Below are positions 9,283 through 21,031 of a stretch of DNA of 64,000 bases, piece by piece. The position numbers were made by a program, and so were the translations under genes. Source of the DNA: Eublepharis macularius (taxonomy: Eukaryota > Chordata > Lepidosauria > Squamata > Eublepharidae); NCBI RefSeq assembly GCF_028583425.1, contig NC_072799.1:85670217-85734216 (forward strand). Reading direction: 5' to 3'. How positions within the stretch are numbered: the stretch's first letter is position 1; every line of letters starts with the position of its first letter. Below the pieces are notes generated by a model that did no database searches, was not told the origin of the DNA, and worked only from the letters and a program-made list of their open reading frames with translations.

Positions 9283-9715
9283 CTTGCTTTGTTTATTTGT
9301 TTAAGATTTCTATTCCACCCTCCCTGCAAGCGGGCTCAGGGCGGATAACAACTTCTTAAAAATACAATTAAAAAATTCATGTACATTAAAAACAACACAT
9401 TTAAAACAGGATGGTGGACAGCCTTCACAGGGAGGGTTAAGATTTTACACACACCCTTTTTTTTCCAGGCTGGCGGAGGCCCAGCCTCAGCCATATGCCT
9501 GGCGGAACAACTCTGTCTTGCAGGCCCAGTGAAAAGATAGTAGGTCCTGCCAGGCCCTGATTTCAGCAGACAGAGCTTTCCACCAGGACTGAAAAGGCCC
9601 TGGCTCTAGTTGAGGCTAGGTGGGCCTCCTTGGGGCCAGGGACCACCAACAGCTGTTTGTCCCCTGATCGGAGTGTCCTCCGGGGAATATATGGGGAGAG
9701 ACGGTCCTGTAGTTG
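9283..9715 (-). mobile_element. L2-like LINE 3' end, minus strand
   Basis: Shares a long stretch with 12595-13060, including 'GGCCCTGGCTCTAGTTGAGG'-type and 'GTGGGCCTCC..GGCCAGGGACCA' words, and the 3' end 'GGGCTCAGGGCGGATAACA' read from the + side. It holds only the last coding part and 3' UTR of the LINE. Confidence 0.72.
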
Positions 9716-9905
9716 TTTTAAACCAGTTTGGTGTCGTGGTTGATTTGAGCCACGGAGGCTTGCTAGGTGACCTTGGGCCAGTCACTTTCACTCAGCTTAA
9801 ACTACCTCACAGAGTTGTTGTGGTGATACAATGGAGGAGGGGGAAATGATTTTGCAAGCTGTTTTGGGTCTCATTGAGGAGAAAAGTGGGGTACAAAAAC
9901 AAACA
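9716..9905 (+). mobile_element. SINE, diverged variant
   Basis: Contains the shared 'CCAGTTTGGTGTCGTGGTT' head, 'AGGTGACCTTGGGCCAGTCAC' core and 'GAGGAGAAAAGTGGGGTACAAA' tail typical of tRNA-headed squamate SINEs, with internal loss compared with 41028-41272. Confidence 0.6.
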
Positions 9906-10526
9906 AATAATACTGGGGGAAAGAGTTGAATAAAGTTTTGCAGTTTGCGTGCTTGTTATTTATTTAGCCCTGATGCAGTACCTTGACAGAAATTATCTAG
10001 ATCCCACACTGCAAATAAACAACATTTTATGGCATGAAAAAACAGGCGGCATGGAAAAGTCCAAATGCATTCCAAAATGTCTCATCGTTATAACTGAAGG
10101 ACAGCTGCTTTCTTTCCATTGCTGCAACCTCTGACTTGATTAGCTAGTCCACTTTTTGCACTCTTAGTTTGTGGAAAGGATTATATCCATAAACCAATTA
10201 AAGGACTGGAAGCCCAGCAGAGATGTTCAGTGAGCTAAATGACCGGTAATGGAGCAGCAGGCTTTTTTATGTTGTAGGAGGCAGCCAGAAAAATCAGGCA
10301 CAGCTTCTCGAATCTATTACATAAGCATTATACAAGAGATGTGAACTAATTCTTTTCCTTCAACAGTGCCAAATCAAACTCAGATGTACTCTGACTAGTA
10401 TTTTTTCCCTCACATTGAGTTGGATCACTTAATATATATAACTTTATTGACACAAGATACGCTGTAGAGCTCAGGCCAAAACAAAATAATCTGACGTATC
10501 CGTGCTCAGTTCTAAATATACTTCAT
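9906..10526. other. No recognisable feature
   Basis: No coding, RNA or repeat signature that can be supported. Confidence 0.4.
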
Positions 10527-10604
10527 AGAATTAGAGTTGGAAGGGGTCTTACAGACCATCTAGTCCAGCCCCCTGCCCATGCAGGAACAGCCTAAAGCAT
10601 GGAG
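10527..10604 (-). mobile_element. CR1 3' UTR fragment, minus strand
   Basis: 'ATAGAATTAGAGTTGGAAGG' followed by 'ACAGACCATCTAGTCCAGCC' matches the CR1 3' ends at 1886 and 53451. Severely 5'-truncated. Confidence 0.8.
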
Positions 10605-10639
10605 CACCGTGTTGGGCCATGGGCTAACTGGTGGTAGAG

Positions 10640-10770
10640 GAAAGTGCCAGCAAGTCACAGCCAATTTATGGTGACCCCTGCTGGGGTTTTCACAGCAAGA
10701 GACTAACAGAGGTGGTTTGCTATTGCCTGCCTCTGCATTGAGACCCTGGTCTTCCTTCGTGGTCTTTTAA
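10640..10770 (-). mobile_element. 5S-SINE body fragment
   Basis: 'AAGTCACAGCCAATTTATGG', 'AAGAGACTAACAGAGGTGGT' and 'TATTGCCTGCCTCTGC' match the body of the 5S-derived SINEs at 37652-38465, but the 5S-like portion has decayed or is absent. Confidence 0.65.
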
Positions 10771-10992
10771 TAGAAGATGCCAGAGACAGGTCTTGGAAAC
10801 TTCTCTACCACTGAGCGCTCCCATGAGATCTATTTCCAAGCAAATCTAGTAATAACTAGAATTTAATACTGATCTTGTAAGCATGTTGACTAGGAAGTAA
10901 ATCTTGTTGAGTTCAACAGAACTTACTTCTGAGTAAACCTGATTAGGATTTATATATCTCTCTGATCTGGGACAGAGTACAGTGAGGGCATG

Positions 10993-11416
10993 TGTCAGAT
11001 TATGGAAATCCAGTTACTTTGATTTCATCTCCCACCCCTTGATTACAAGAACGTCAAGGTTTCTTGGCTCAAAGGTTTTATTGAAAGAATATATTCAGAG
11101 TACAGGTGTCCATAAGTATTCCAGAAACAGGGTAGTTTCTGGCTGAACAAAGGCTTTGTTGAGAATGATGTGTTAGTTAGAAGTAGCAATACACCAAACA
11201 TCCCTTCCCTGCCTCCCCCTTTGCGGCTCGTCTGTGAAGGCCTGGGAAGGAGCGAGAGTCCCAAGGTCGCTGTCTAGTCCGGGTAGATAACACCAGTCTG
11301 GGAAAGCAGCTGAACCTGCAGGAGAGAAACACTGGAAATCTTCAGAAAGGTTAAACACTGGGAAATAACAACTCCAAGATGGCGTTACCCTGGCTAGCTA
11401 AACTGACATCCTGGCA
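10993..11416 (-). mobile_element. Solo LTR (minus strand) with 5-bp target duplication
   Basis: 424 bp. On the minus strand it starts TGCCAGGATGTCAG and ends ATAATCTGACA (TG...CA). An AATAAA signal lies near its 3' part (TTTCAATAAAACC). The flanks are GCATG at 10988-10992 and 11417-11421. The internal region is gone, consistent with LTR-LTR recombination. It is related in length and ends to the gypsy LTRs at 20585 and 27004 but diverged inside. Confidence 0.78.
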
Positions 11417-11421
11417 GCATG

Positions 11422-12277
11422 TTTATGTCTACTGGCTTTCTGCCTTTAATCCAAACAAGATTGGTTCAATTGGTTTAAAAACAAAACAAAAAGTATTATT
11501 ATATGAGGATTTCTAATGTCATTAATGAACACAGAAACGGTGGGATGATGGGATAAGTATTATTGTAATTTAATAAATCTGTGACAGAAAAGCTATCAAA
11601 CGCATGATCAGTACAGCAGGTGAATTTTTGAACACTTGGCCTAAAGAAAGCTGAGCTGGGTCAGGATGTACTTTGATTTTGTTTTCAACAACAAAAAGAC
11701 ATAATATGAATTAGCAGCCTCTACATAGACTATGGTATAAAGACAAAAAGTCAGATACCAAATTAATTGATCAAAGAACACTTAGCTGTCATCTCTGTGA
11801 TGCACTATTTATTTATCCTCTAGCCTGATGCTATTGGAACACATCATTTTTTAAAAATCAGCTTCTAAACATCTGGAAGAAATGCCTAATTTCAAACCTT
11901 CCTAGGTTTTTCCTATGAAGACTTTGCTTTGATAACTAACCATTGGCATACAGACCAGAAACAATTTTATCTGCTCCCCCCGCCCCCACAATAGGCCTTT
12001 CACATTTTAACCAAACTCTGATGAAATGCTTCCCAATTTCACTCCATCAAGGAAAGAAAACTGGATTCTAAAGATGTAGAAACAGAGACACTAATGTTAT
12101 CGCTCTTCTTGGGTTTTGTACGTATTGCCTCCGAAGCAACAATGAGACACTGTATTTCATAAAATAATTATGGTATTTCCATGTCATTAGTGTTCTAAAA
12201 AGATGAAGAACCACTGCTAGTCTACTTCTGAAGGAAATCTTTTGAGACACAGCTTTTGTTCTTTAGGGTCCCTTCAA
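11422..12277. other. No recognisable feature
   Basis: AT-rich unique sequence without supported genes or repeats. Confidence 0.4.
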
Positions 12278-12279
12278 TA

Positions 12280-12440
12280 GGGTTGCCAATTGGCCAGGAG
12301 AAAAAAAATGTCATATCCCTTTAGAGGTTTCATGGAATATTATTTACCTTCATGCCATGAAAATCTTGAACTGCCCATTTCCACACATTAAGCCTCATAA
12401 AAAAGGGTAGGACATTTTTCTCCAGGTCTGTTGGCAACCC
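12280..12440. mobile_element. 161-bp MITE with GGGTTGCCAA termini and TA flanks
   Basis: Left end GGGTTGCCAATTGGCCAGGA and right end 'CTGTTGGCAACCC' are inverted, as are the subterminal 'AAAAAATGTC'/'GACATTTTTC' words. A TA lies on both sides (12278-12279, 12441-12442), as expected of Tc1/mariner-type insertion. The family call is tentative. Confidence 0.6.
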
Positions 12441-12589
12441 TACTCTTCAGTTAGTGGCATGACTGTGTGAGCTGCATTATTGTCTAGTCTTTGCTGCTAA
12501 ATGTCACCATCTTTATTCCAGAGCTAGACTTTCAATATCTCTTACCAATCATGACCATGTTTCCAGCCTCAGCGCCATTGCCTAGGAAA

Positions 12590-13680
12590 TTTATTTAATT
12601 GAATTTATATTCCGCCCTCCCCGCATCAGCAGGCTCAGGGCGTATCACAATCAGTATAGTAATTTAAAATGCATATAACTTTAAAACCAATAAAACCACA
12701 TAAATATTAAAAACACACAGCAGCAGACTTCCCCAATAATCACCACTCAACCATCTCCAAAGTATTTAACAGGCTGGGTGGGTAGGGGGGCATGTTTTCC
12801 TCTAGTCAGCCGGTGGGGAGGCCCAACCAGCGTCAACCATATGCCTGGTGGAACAGGTCCATCTTGCAGGCCCAGTGGAAGGATAACAAATCGGGCCAGG
12901 CCCTAGTATCTTTAGACAGAGCATTCCACCAGGTTGGAGCTAGGACCAAAAAGGCCCTGGCCCTGGTCGACGCTAGGTGGGCCTCCCTGAGGCCAGGGAC
13001 CATTAACTGCTGTTCATCGCTGAATCGAAGCATCCTATGGGGCTCATATAGGGAGAGGCGGTTCTGCAGATACATCAGTCCCAGTCTGCATAGGGCTTTA
13101 TAGGTTAATACCAAAACCTTGAATCTGATCTGGTACTCCACCAGTAACCAATGCAGCTGGCACAATACCGGTGTAACGTGTGCATTAGTAGACACTCTGG
13201 TGATGACATACGCCACTGCATTTTGGACCAGTTGTAACCGCCGGATCAAGTTCAAGGGAAGCCCTGCGTAGAGCGTGTTACAGTAATCTAACCTAGAGGT
13301 GGCCATTGCCTGGACCACTGTAGTTAAGTTGCGGGTCAAAAGATAGGGGGCGAGTTGTCTGGTCTGTTGGAGATGGAATAACGATGACCTGGCAACTGCC
13401 GTGACCTGGGCCTCCATTTTTAAGGAGGCATCAAGGATCACCCCCAGACTCCTAACTCTCGGAGCCGGTGTAAGCACCGCCCCATCGAGTGTAGGAAGCC
13501 TGGGCCCCAAATCCACACTCCTGCGACTCAAGTACAGGATCTCTGTCTTCGAGGGGTTAACTTCAGCCGACTCTGCCTCAACCATCCAGCCACGGCTTCT
13601 AAAGCATGCTCCAGGACATCCGGGGCTGATCCAGGCCGGCCGTCCATCAACAGGTATAGGGTCGGCCATCCATCAACAGG
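12590..13680 (-). mobile_element. L2-like LINE 3' portion, minus strand
   Basis: Carries a 278-codon open fragment of the RT C-terminal region followed by a 3' UTR ending (on +) near 'TTCCGCCCTCCCCGC'. The same 3' UTR is present at 9283-9715. Confidence 0.82.
12833..13669 (-). pseudogene. LINE reverse transcriptase C-terminal fragment
   Basis: Minus translation includes 'VNPSKTEILYLSRR', 'VRSLGVILDASLKMEAQV', 'TSRLDYCNTLYAGLPLNLI' then 'RRLQLVQNAVAYVI', 'HVTPVLCQLHWL' and 'IRFKVLVLTYKAL', the order seen in the thumb and C-terminal domains of L2/CR1-group LINEs. The endonuclease and catalytic RT motifs (FADD region) are missing, so this is a 5'-truncated remnant with no independent function. 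It is open over its full length, suggesting limited decay. Confidence 0.85.
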
Positions 13681-13689
13681 ACATAGCAA

Positions 13690-14218
13690 TTAAATGTACA
13701 GGAACAATGCCAAAAAAAAAAGTTCACAACCCTAGCTGGAGTACATAGATTAACAGATTATTCACAGTATGAGTAATGGAGACTGCAAACCAAAATATAA
13801 ATGTGCAGAAAGATTGCATTGTAGATAATGGGTTGCTTTTGCTTTGTTTGGAAGTCTTACCATCTGATCAAGCTGTATATTGAAAAAAAGATGACAAGAT
13901 TAAAGGAAATAAATCTCATAGTACTGGCAAGTATTAGCCATTGCCACCTTCAAAGCAATTTGGTAAGCCAGGTAACAGGTTTGGGCTCTTGATTTCTGGA
14001 TTGGCAGAGATCCAGGACACCTTTCATAGGGAAGTTCTTCTGTGCACGTCTCATAGAAAAGAATGAGAGGCAATCAAGAACATGGGGGTGCTTTTGCATC
14101 AAGGAATTGTGAGCAAAAAGCTTTGGAGTCCAAAAGAAAGGGGGAAAGAGCATATACCACTGCAGAACAATGGGTGTTTAAAATCATGGCAGAAGAACTG
14201 AAAAGTGACTTGGTCTAG
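13690..14218. other. No recognisable feature
   Basis: No supported gene or repeat apart from a tandem echo 'GGCCATCCATCAACAGG' at the LINE border (about 13640-13680). Confidence 0.4.
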
Positions 14219-14292
14219 AGCCAAGCTACAAGTGACGAATGACACTTGAACGGCAAGTGAACAGTATCGTTCGTCACTTGTAGCTTGGCCCA
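14219..14292. mobile_element. Short palindromic MITE (GAGCCAAGCTACAAGTGAC)
   Basis: 74 bp with both ends of the 1344-1543 family but an internal deletion; the arms AGCCAAGCTACAAGTGACGA and inverse are nearly contiguous. Confidence 0.72.
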
Positions 14293-14299
14293 TAGTGAG

Positions 14300-14500
14300 T
14301 CAGTCAGACGAGGACCTGGAAATATTGGGTTCAAATCCCTACTGACTGGGTAACTCTGAGCCAATAACAAACTCACAACCTAACTTACCTCACAAGGTTT
14401 TGTTGTGGAGATAAGGTGCAGGAAACCAGAATGAGGTGAAAAGCTGCGTTGGGCCCTGTTCAGGGAGGAAAGCAGGATATAATTTAAAAATAAACAAATA
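14300..14500 (+). mobile_element. Old SINE, diverged
   Basis: Has a B-box-like 'GGGTTCAAATCCC', the 'TTACCTCACAAGG' body word and a 3' 'AGGATATAATTTAAAAATAA' tail. More diverged than the main SINE family. Confidence 0.5.
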
Positions 14501-14679
14501 GATAAAGCTGTTGTGAGAAAGAAACGTGGTAATGTTGGAGATGCGACTCTGCAACCAGTGCACATACAGAACAGATGTCTAAAAGAATTCCGAAGATCCC
14601 CTTGACGAAGCTGAGGCGAAACACGCAAGGGTTACTCAGCGTTAAAGAATTCTTTCCTTGCACCATTTGCCGTTCCTTC

Positions 14680-15092
14680 TGTCAGGTTCAGAATGCTTCC
14701 CTATATGTTGTAACCAAAGAGACTCCATTTTAATTCTTTCAGTGTTATAAGTGCTTCATTCACAGGTGCCAAGATGTTCCCAGCAGCTATCTCTCAGAAG
14801 AGGAATGTTTTGGCTACAGCTTTTCCAGTCCTGGGAAACTTTCACTTTCTCAGCTTCAAAGGGATTGTTTTGAGAACTGTGGGGGAAGGCTGGGCCTACT
14901 GAGTCTTGATACTTTGTACTGTATTCTTTGCTTCTCATTCGTAACAATACACGTGTACCAGTTCAGATATTGCATCTGGACCAGTGGACTATAATGGTTG
15001 CTTTTTTCAGTAAATCTTTTGAAAACAACAGACTCTTGTCTGATTGCAGAAGGTAGTCTGGATACAACTATTATTTAGCCACAGATCTGACA
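14680..15092 (+). mobile_element. Solo LTR of the gypsy/chromovirus family, 5-bp target duplication
   Basis: Starts TGTCAGGTTCAGAATGC and ends ACAGATCTGACA, clearly related to the LTRs at 20585-21008 and 27004-27427 (shared 'AGGGATTGTTTTGAGAACT' and 'TGTCTGATTGCAGAAGG'). It is flanked by CCTTC at 14675-14679 and 15093-15097. No internal region remains. Confidence 0.88.
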
Positions 15093-15315
15093 CCTTCTTC
15101 ATTTTGACTTTGTGCAGCCCTCCTTCTTTTCCAATGTTGGAGATGCCCAAAACTTTTTCATGACTGAAGCACAAAGCCTAAATAGCACCTCTTTAGGAGT
15201 AAAAATCTAATAATAATTTGGTGATAATAACCATACCACTGATAATTTGGTATTCTTTAATCACATTCTCAAACTCTGTTGCCTGTGGAGGGCTAAACTA
15301 GACAATACAATACAC

Positions 15316-15372
15316 TCATATTGTGTCCTTCTTCAGGTCCTGTCAAATATTGTGTCCTTCTTCAGGTCCTGG
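15316..15372. repeat. Tandem duplication of about 30 bp
   Basis: 'ATATTGTGTCCTTCTTCAGG' followed by TCCTG occurs twice in succession just before a truncated SINE; the second copy merges into the SINE B-box region. Confidence 0.75.
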
Positions 15373-15560
15373 GTTTGATTCCCACTCCTCCACTTGAAGC
15401 CAGCTAGGTGACCTTGGATCACTCACAGCTCCTCCAGAGCTCTCTCAGCCCCACCCGCCTCCCTGGGTAATTATTGTGGGGATAATAATAACATACTTTG
15501 TAAACAACTCTGAGTAGGTGTTAAATTGTCCTGAAGGGCAGTATATAAATCGGATGTTGT
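15365..15560 (+). mobile_element. SINE, 5'-truncated
   Basis: Begins within the tRNA-like head at 'GGTTTGATTCCC' and continues through 'CACTTGAAGCCAGCTAGGTG', 'CTCTCTCAGCCCCACCC' and 'GGGCAGTATATAAATC' with a TTGTTGTTAT tail. Confidence 0.78.
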
Positions 15561-15561
15561 T

Positions 15562-16261
15562 GTTATATTAATCCTGCTTAAGGCTAATGCAGAGGGAATC
15601 AAATCTCAATCAAATCTCAATCATGGCATGGGAGGGCAGGTAGGAAGATTAACTCTTTCCTCAGCATGAGCTTCTTGATTTTAATTGCTCCCCGCCCCCC
15701 TAAAACTGATGGCAACAATAGCACTGGTTGTTTTTTGTGCGTATTTACTCTAGAACATTTAACCAGGATACAGGGGATTTTTCAGTAGGTATGGTCCAAA
15801 AGCATTATACTCAAGGACAGACTACATTCTGCAATGATGCTGATAGACAGTGAGAGGTGTTGGGTCCTGTTGGGCAAATAACCAAAGTAGTTAACTGCCG
15901 GTGGAAGTTACGTACATAATAGAAAGAAGTCTGTTGAGTGGGTTGATTGTTTTGGAACTACACAATAGAAGGCTGGACTTGCTTGACTGGTGGAGAAATG
16001 TGCAAAACAAATCTTAGCAGTGACCAAGAAGAATATTAAGTTCAGTGAAGTGTTTCCAAGGCCACTCTTACAATGTTGCAAATGTTCTCTTTAATAAACA
16101 GTGGAATTTATAGTGTAATTTAGTAGCACAGCATGCCCACGAGGAAGAAACAATGCCTTACATTTGTTTACAAAGTCGGGAATTGTGAAGAAATTATCGT
16201 TTCCAGAACTTATTTCCTCTTAATTTCTGCTGAAATAATGAAATTAACAGCACAGTATTGT
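15562..16261. other. No recognisable feature
   Basis: No supported gene, RNA or classified repeat. Confidence 0.4.
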
Positions 16262-16630
16262 TTACTTTGTGCTGAGGTAGGGTTGCCAGGTCCCCTTACC
16301 CTCCCGGTGGGGGTGGGGCGGGGGGGTGGACTTGGCACTTACTGGGTTGCTTCTTTTGCACAAGCACTTTGCACATGCAAACTTCTGCCAGGTACGATGA
16401 CATCACTTCCGGAAGTAACACCATCATCACACCCTGTGGGAGCGCGCCCACCGCGCACCGGCCCAGGGAGGTTTTTTGCTTCCTGAGTAGGGCCGTTTCC
16501 AGATTGCTTACCTTCACACGGGACGTCGCGCCTCGTTGCGGGGAAAATGCGAAATATCGCGTTTCCTCGCGCAAGTTTTGCGCAACGTTCTACTTTGCAT
16601 TTCTCCCCAGTGGGAACCCAGAACAGTATA
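16262..16630. repeat. Unclassified repeat followed by a CpG-rich patch
   Basis: Opens with 'GGGTTGCCAGGTCCCC', a start shared with several squamate interspersed repeats. At 16485-16600 there is an unusually CpG-rich stretch (GGGACGTCGCGCCTCG, CGCGTTTCCTCGCGC) in an otherwise CpG-poor region. The short open frames have no motif. Confidence 0.45.
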
Positions 16631-16689
16631 TGATATAATTATCTCCTCCATTTCATGCTTATAACACCACGAGCTGGGTTAGGCCCAGG

Positions 16690-16830
16690 GTTAAGGTTAC
16701 CAGCCTCCAGGTGGGGAGTTCAAATCCCTGGAGTTCTTCTGGAATTACAACTGATCTCATCTGAGGACTGAGATCACCTACCCAGGAGGAAACGGCACCT
16801 TCGAAGGATGGATTCTACAGCAGCCGTAAC
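16690..16830. repeat. Interspersed repeat fragment (CAGCCTCCAGGTGG type)
   Basis: 'CCAGCCTCCAGGTGGGGAG', 'CCTGGAGTTCTTCTGGAATT' and 'AGAT-CACC-GGAGGAAACGGC' recur in related form at 18715-18830, 19315-19355, 28040-28160 and 31758-31830. Probably a common SINE- or LINE-derived sequence; not classified. Confidence 0.5.
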
Positions 16831-17812
16831 TCTGACAGCAGCTGTCACCATAGCACAAGGATCTTCACTGTGTGACTGAATGTCAGCTGTGTGGATGCAA
16901 CAAAATATTTTAAAACAATATGTTCATTTTAAAAAGTATCCTGTTAAACAGAGCTTCTGCCTGAAATGTTCAAAAGTTGCTTTTAGAGTGATGAATAGCC
17001 TTACACCTTGACATTTTGCAGTCGGCTCTACCTCCTGCAGCAGCCATTTTGCGGTTGTGTCAGATTTCCAAAGGTCCCTATAGGCTCAAAAGTTTGGGTA
17101 CCCCTCCTCTAACCACTGCACCATGGGCCTCTCATGAGAGGGTTTTTGTAGCAGTACTCACCAATACTGAGCACCAGCATCTTTTAGGGGGACTCTGGGG
17201 ATTTGGTGGAAATCAGTGCAACCTTATATATGAGTACCTGCACTTTTTTAAAAATAAAAAAAGCACTGCCAAATTATATTAAAATACGGTCGACGTGCAA
17301 CTAAACAAACATTGCTGCCCCTTTCAAGTCCAGCCTGTCCCTAATTTCACTTTTGGAGTGAAGAGGTCAAAATCTGTCTCCATTAACGTTCAACTGTGTG
17401 TTCGGCACTGCTCTGATTTCAGGCTGTGGAGTAGGTCTGGATTTTCACATTTCAGCCTTAATTGATTCTCAGCTAACCCTTTGCAGGGCTTTTCTTGCCT
17501 GTTGAGGATTTAAAGCCTTCCTAACAGGTTCAGCAAAGCTGATTGCACAAAATCCAGGCTGGTAAACAAAGTTCTGCAAAGTTTATCTTGGCTGGTGTAA
17601 TTGCAGAAAGGAGAAAGGCTGCGTGGGGGCACGTTTTACTTTGAGCTAGCAAGACATCTAGCGAATCTTGACTTGAATCGCCTTATTCGCTTTGTATTCA
17701 TCAACTGCTTCTCCACTAAAAGTGTTTGAAGCAATTTACAGTAAAAAAAAAGAATGCGTATACCCAATCACTTTGTTAGCAGTAGCCGCTTTCCCTGCTC
17801 AACACAAGTTAA
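16831..17812. other. No recognisable feature
   Basis: No coding, RNA or classified repeat signature. Confidence 0.4.
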
Positions 17813-18050
17813 TTAATAACAATAACAACATTTGATTTATATACCACCCTTATGACAACGCCCACTCAGAGGGGTTTACAAGTGTGTTATTATTATCTTC
17901 ACGACAATCGCCCTGTGAGGAGAGACCTCTGAGAGAGCCGTGACTGACCCAAGGTCGCCCAGCTGGCTTCAAGCGGAGGAGTGGGGAATCAAACCCGGCT
18001 CTTCAGATTAGAGTCCTGCCGCTCTTAACCACTAGTACACCAAACTGGCA
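17813..18050 (-). mobile_element. tRNA-derived SINE, minus strand
   Basis: Near full length. On the minus strand it runs from the tRNA-like head (TTAAGAGCGGCAGGACTCTA) to 'GGTATATAAATCAAATGTTG' and an ATTATTGTTATT tail. The A- and B-box-like words are present. Confidence 0.82.
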
Positions 18051-18059
18051 ACCCCTGCT

Positions 18060-20584
18060 TTTTAACTTGCATTTCAAGGAGAAGAGACCTGTCCTTTAAG
18101 CCCCCCACCCTTAAAAATCTAGCAACAAAGCAGAGATCCAGGTTTTGACTACTGAACAAAAGTGAAGGTTGAAATGTTAAATTCCCTCTCCATCACACCA
18201 GGGAAAATTGAGGCTACATCTGTTCAAGCCATAAGGAACTATACATCACCTACCATTTCACATAGTTACATGGTATGTTTTTGAATTATATTTGTCTAGC
18301 GTATCTTTTTTTAAAAACATCATATATCCCCTCAGCTTTTAAATCAGTGAAAAACTGTATTGCAGAGTAAACAAACACCAGATGGTACAGAGCCTTCAGT
18401 AATACATAACTGGTTTGCGGAGGGAGAGCTTGAGCAACGATCCTGTTTGAGAACTGGGTGTTACAATATGTCCCTGTTTTATCGAAAAAAATGTTGAAGA
18501 ATATGCACAGATAACTGTAGTACCATCAGGGTTACGAAGGTTATTTTGAGTTTAGTCATAGGAAAAACTACAGCAAACATAATTAATTGTATTTTTATCT
18601 CATACTTCCTCCAAGGAATACAGAGTCACATAGTTTGCCCCTCCTCCATTTGGCTCTTGCAAGAAATCTGTTTAGGCAGAGAGAAAGAATTGGCCCAAGG
18701 TCAGCCAGTGATGGAGTTGTCAGCCTCCAGGTGCGGCCTAGAGATCTTGCGGAATCACAAGTGATCTCCAGATGACAGAAATCCCTTCCCCTGATGAAAA
18801 GGATTGCTTTAGAGGGTGGACTCTATGAGTCTCTCTGCATGAGACATCTGATGCGTGAAGAACACGTGTCGGAAGGCAATGGTAGCTGGGAAGGGTAGTT
18901 TTAAAAGACAGTGTCTGCAGCAGGGCAAAAGCTTTGCTATACACTGGCACTGTGTGAAGGGGCTGTAAAATGACAGAAGGAAAACTTCCGCCCATTATAA
19001 CATCTCCAGGTCCAAGCCCAGCTCTGGAAGGCAGCTCCAGCCCATTTCCATTCCTTGCTGCCCTCTGGTTGCAAATCCCATACAGTTTTAGACTAGGGAG
19101 GTGAAATTGACTGAGCCTTGGGGAAGGTGAACATTAAATTAACAAACTCTCTGAGGAGCGATCTCTGCCAGCTCTTTTTAAAACTACACTTCCCGGCTAA
19201 CATTGCATCTCCCTACACTTGATGAACACACACCGAGGCATCTCATGTAGAGAGATTCTAAGCCATTCTACCCCACTGAGGTCCCTTTTTCCTCAAACCC
19301 TGCTGTCCTAAGGCTGCACCCCAGATCTCCGGGAATTCCTGGAGTTGGTAATCCTACCCAATTATTATCATGACTGAGTGGGGAGTTGAGCCCAGGTATC
19401 TCAGCTGACACTACATCATGCAAAATACCTCAATTGCTTCATGCCTTTCCCCTTATAATGCGTGTGTCAATCAATAGAATACCCAATACTTCGGAAATAT
19501 TCTAACAAAAGAAAAAGTGTAGAACCCTCTTCTGATGTTTATTAGCATGGGAGTGGGGAAGGAGGGAACTTTTGGAACTTTTTTATTGGTGAGGCCAGTT
19601 TACAAAACCACTCATCCCAAAACAAAACCGGAACGCTTTCCCAAATAACCCACTCAAAATTAAAATCTTTTATCAAATTGACCATCACAGACAACGGGGG
19701 GAGGAGATCAGAAGTGGCCATCAGAGAAACCCACACTTACTTGAAAACAGGCACAGTGGAACTCCCTTCCAAATAAACATGCACAAGCTCACATTGCAAG
19801 AAACAGAATCTGAGAATGGTAGAAAGAATAAGGATTGAGAGGAAGAGCTAAAAGTAAGAATTATTGGGAAAAGTTCATTCACAGTGAAATTAGGGGGTGG
19901 AATAGTTTTTAAAACATCACAAACTTGTAAAACAGTCATTTATTTTTTAAAAGGCTGTTTTCTGAGTGCAGAATAGAAATAACTTAGATATTTATCTACA
20001 AAATGCAAAATGTTAATCTTATTTCAGCTTCCAACCTTTCATTTAGCATTACTCAGAACCCTTGATGAAGTTGTGCCATAAAATGCGGAATAGGGCCATC
20101 TAGTGCAAACATCACTGTATTTTTGTGCTATCAGTTTTTCCTTTAAAAACATACTTATCACTAGAGTAAAAAGGTTTTTAAAAACCAAGCAGTCTTTACT
20201 ATACAATACAGACAGAAGAGAAGGATGGCTTCTTGACTGTACCCGTTCAGCATACAGGTTCCAATTCTAGCTGCAAATAATTTTTTGTGTATTGGAACAT
20301 TCCCTTATTTGAGCCTCCACCCATAGTCTAAAATGATACCGCTTCCAAAACTAAGTTTAGGGGAACCTTGTCAAGGGGAAAGACTTCTCCATCTAATCTA
20401 ATAATCTGACTCTTTACATGTGCAGGAGTTACACACAACAAATTGTGTCCTTCCTGTTCAGACCAGTAGTGTCACGTGCCAATGCATGGAGAAATGCACT
20501 CAGCCTGTTTGAGGCCAAAATTGGCCCCAGCGAAGCATGGGAGCATGCCCACAGCCAGCACAACGACGTTACTCCAGGAAGTGA
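18060..20584. other. No gene; one interspersed-repeat fragment
   Basis: A CAGCCTCCAGGTG-type fragment lies at 18715-18830 and a degraded one near 19315-19355. The rest looks unique. From about 20460 an unclassified repeat (TGTCACGTGCC ... GGAAGTGAC) forms the left target of the gypsy element. Confidence 0.4.
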
Positions 20585-21008
20585 CGTCAGGTTCAGAATG
20601 CTCTCATGTATGTTCTTGCCTAACCAACTCCATTTTTAATCTTTTCAGTGTTTAAGTGCTTTCTTCACAGGTGCCAAGGTTCCCAAGCAGCTATCTCAAA
20701 GAGAAGGATTGTTTTGGCTACTGCTGTTCCACCAAGAACCAGCCTTGAAGGACTTTCGCTTTCCTAGCTTCAAAAGGATTGTTTTGAGAACTATGGGGGG
20801 AGGTTGGGCCTGCTGGGATCTGTTACTTTGTACCTCATACTTTGCCTGTCATTGGTAACAATTCACATGTACCATCCTGAATATTGTATTCAGGCTCGTG
20901 GACTATAATGCTTTCTTTCTTCAGTAAAAACTTTTGGAAACAACGGGCTTTTGTCTGATTGCAGAAGTTAGTCTGGAGTAAGGACATTATCTAGCCACAG
21001 TTCTGACA
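20585..21008 (+). repeat. 5' LTR of the gypsy element
   Basis: Begins (T to C changed) GTCAGGTTCAGAATGCTC and ends CCACAGTTCTGACA; aligned without gaps to 27004-27427. It should hold promoter and polyadenylation signals; an AGTAAA word occurs at about 20921-20927. Confidence 0.92.
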
Positions 21009-21031
21009 TTTTGTTACCAATCATTTTTCCA

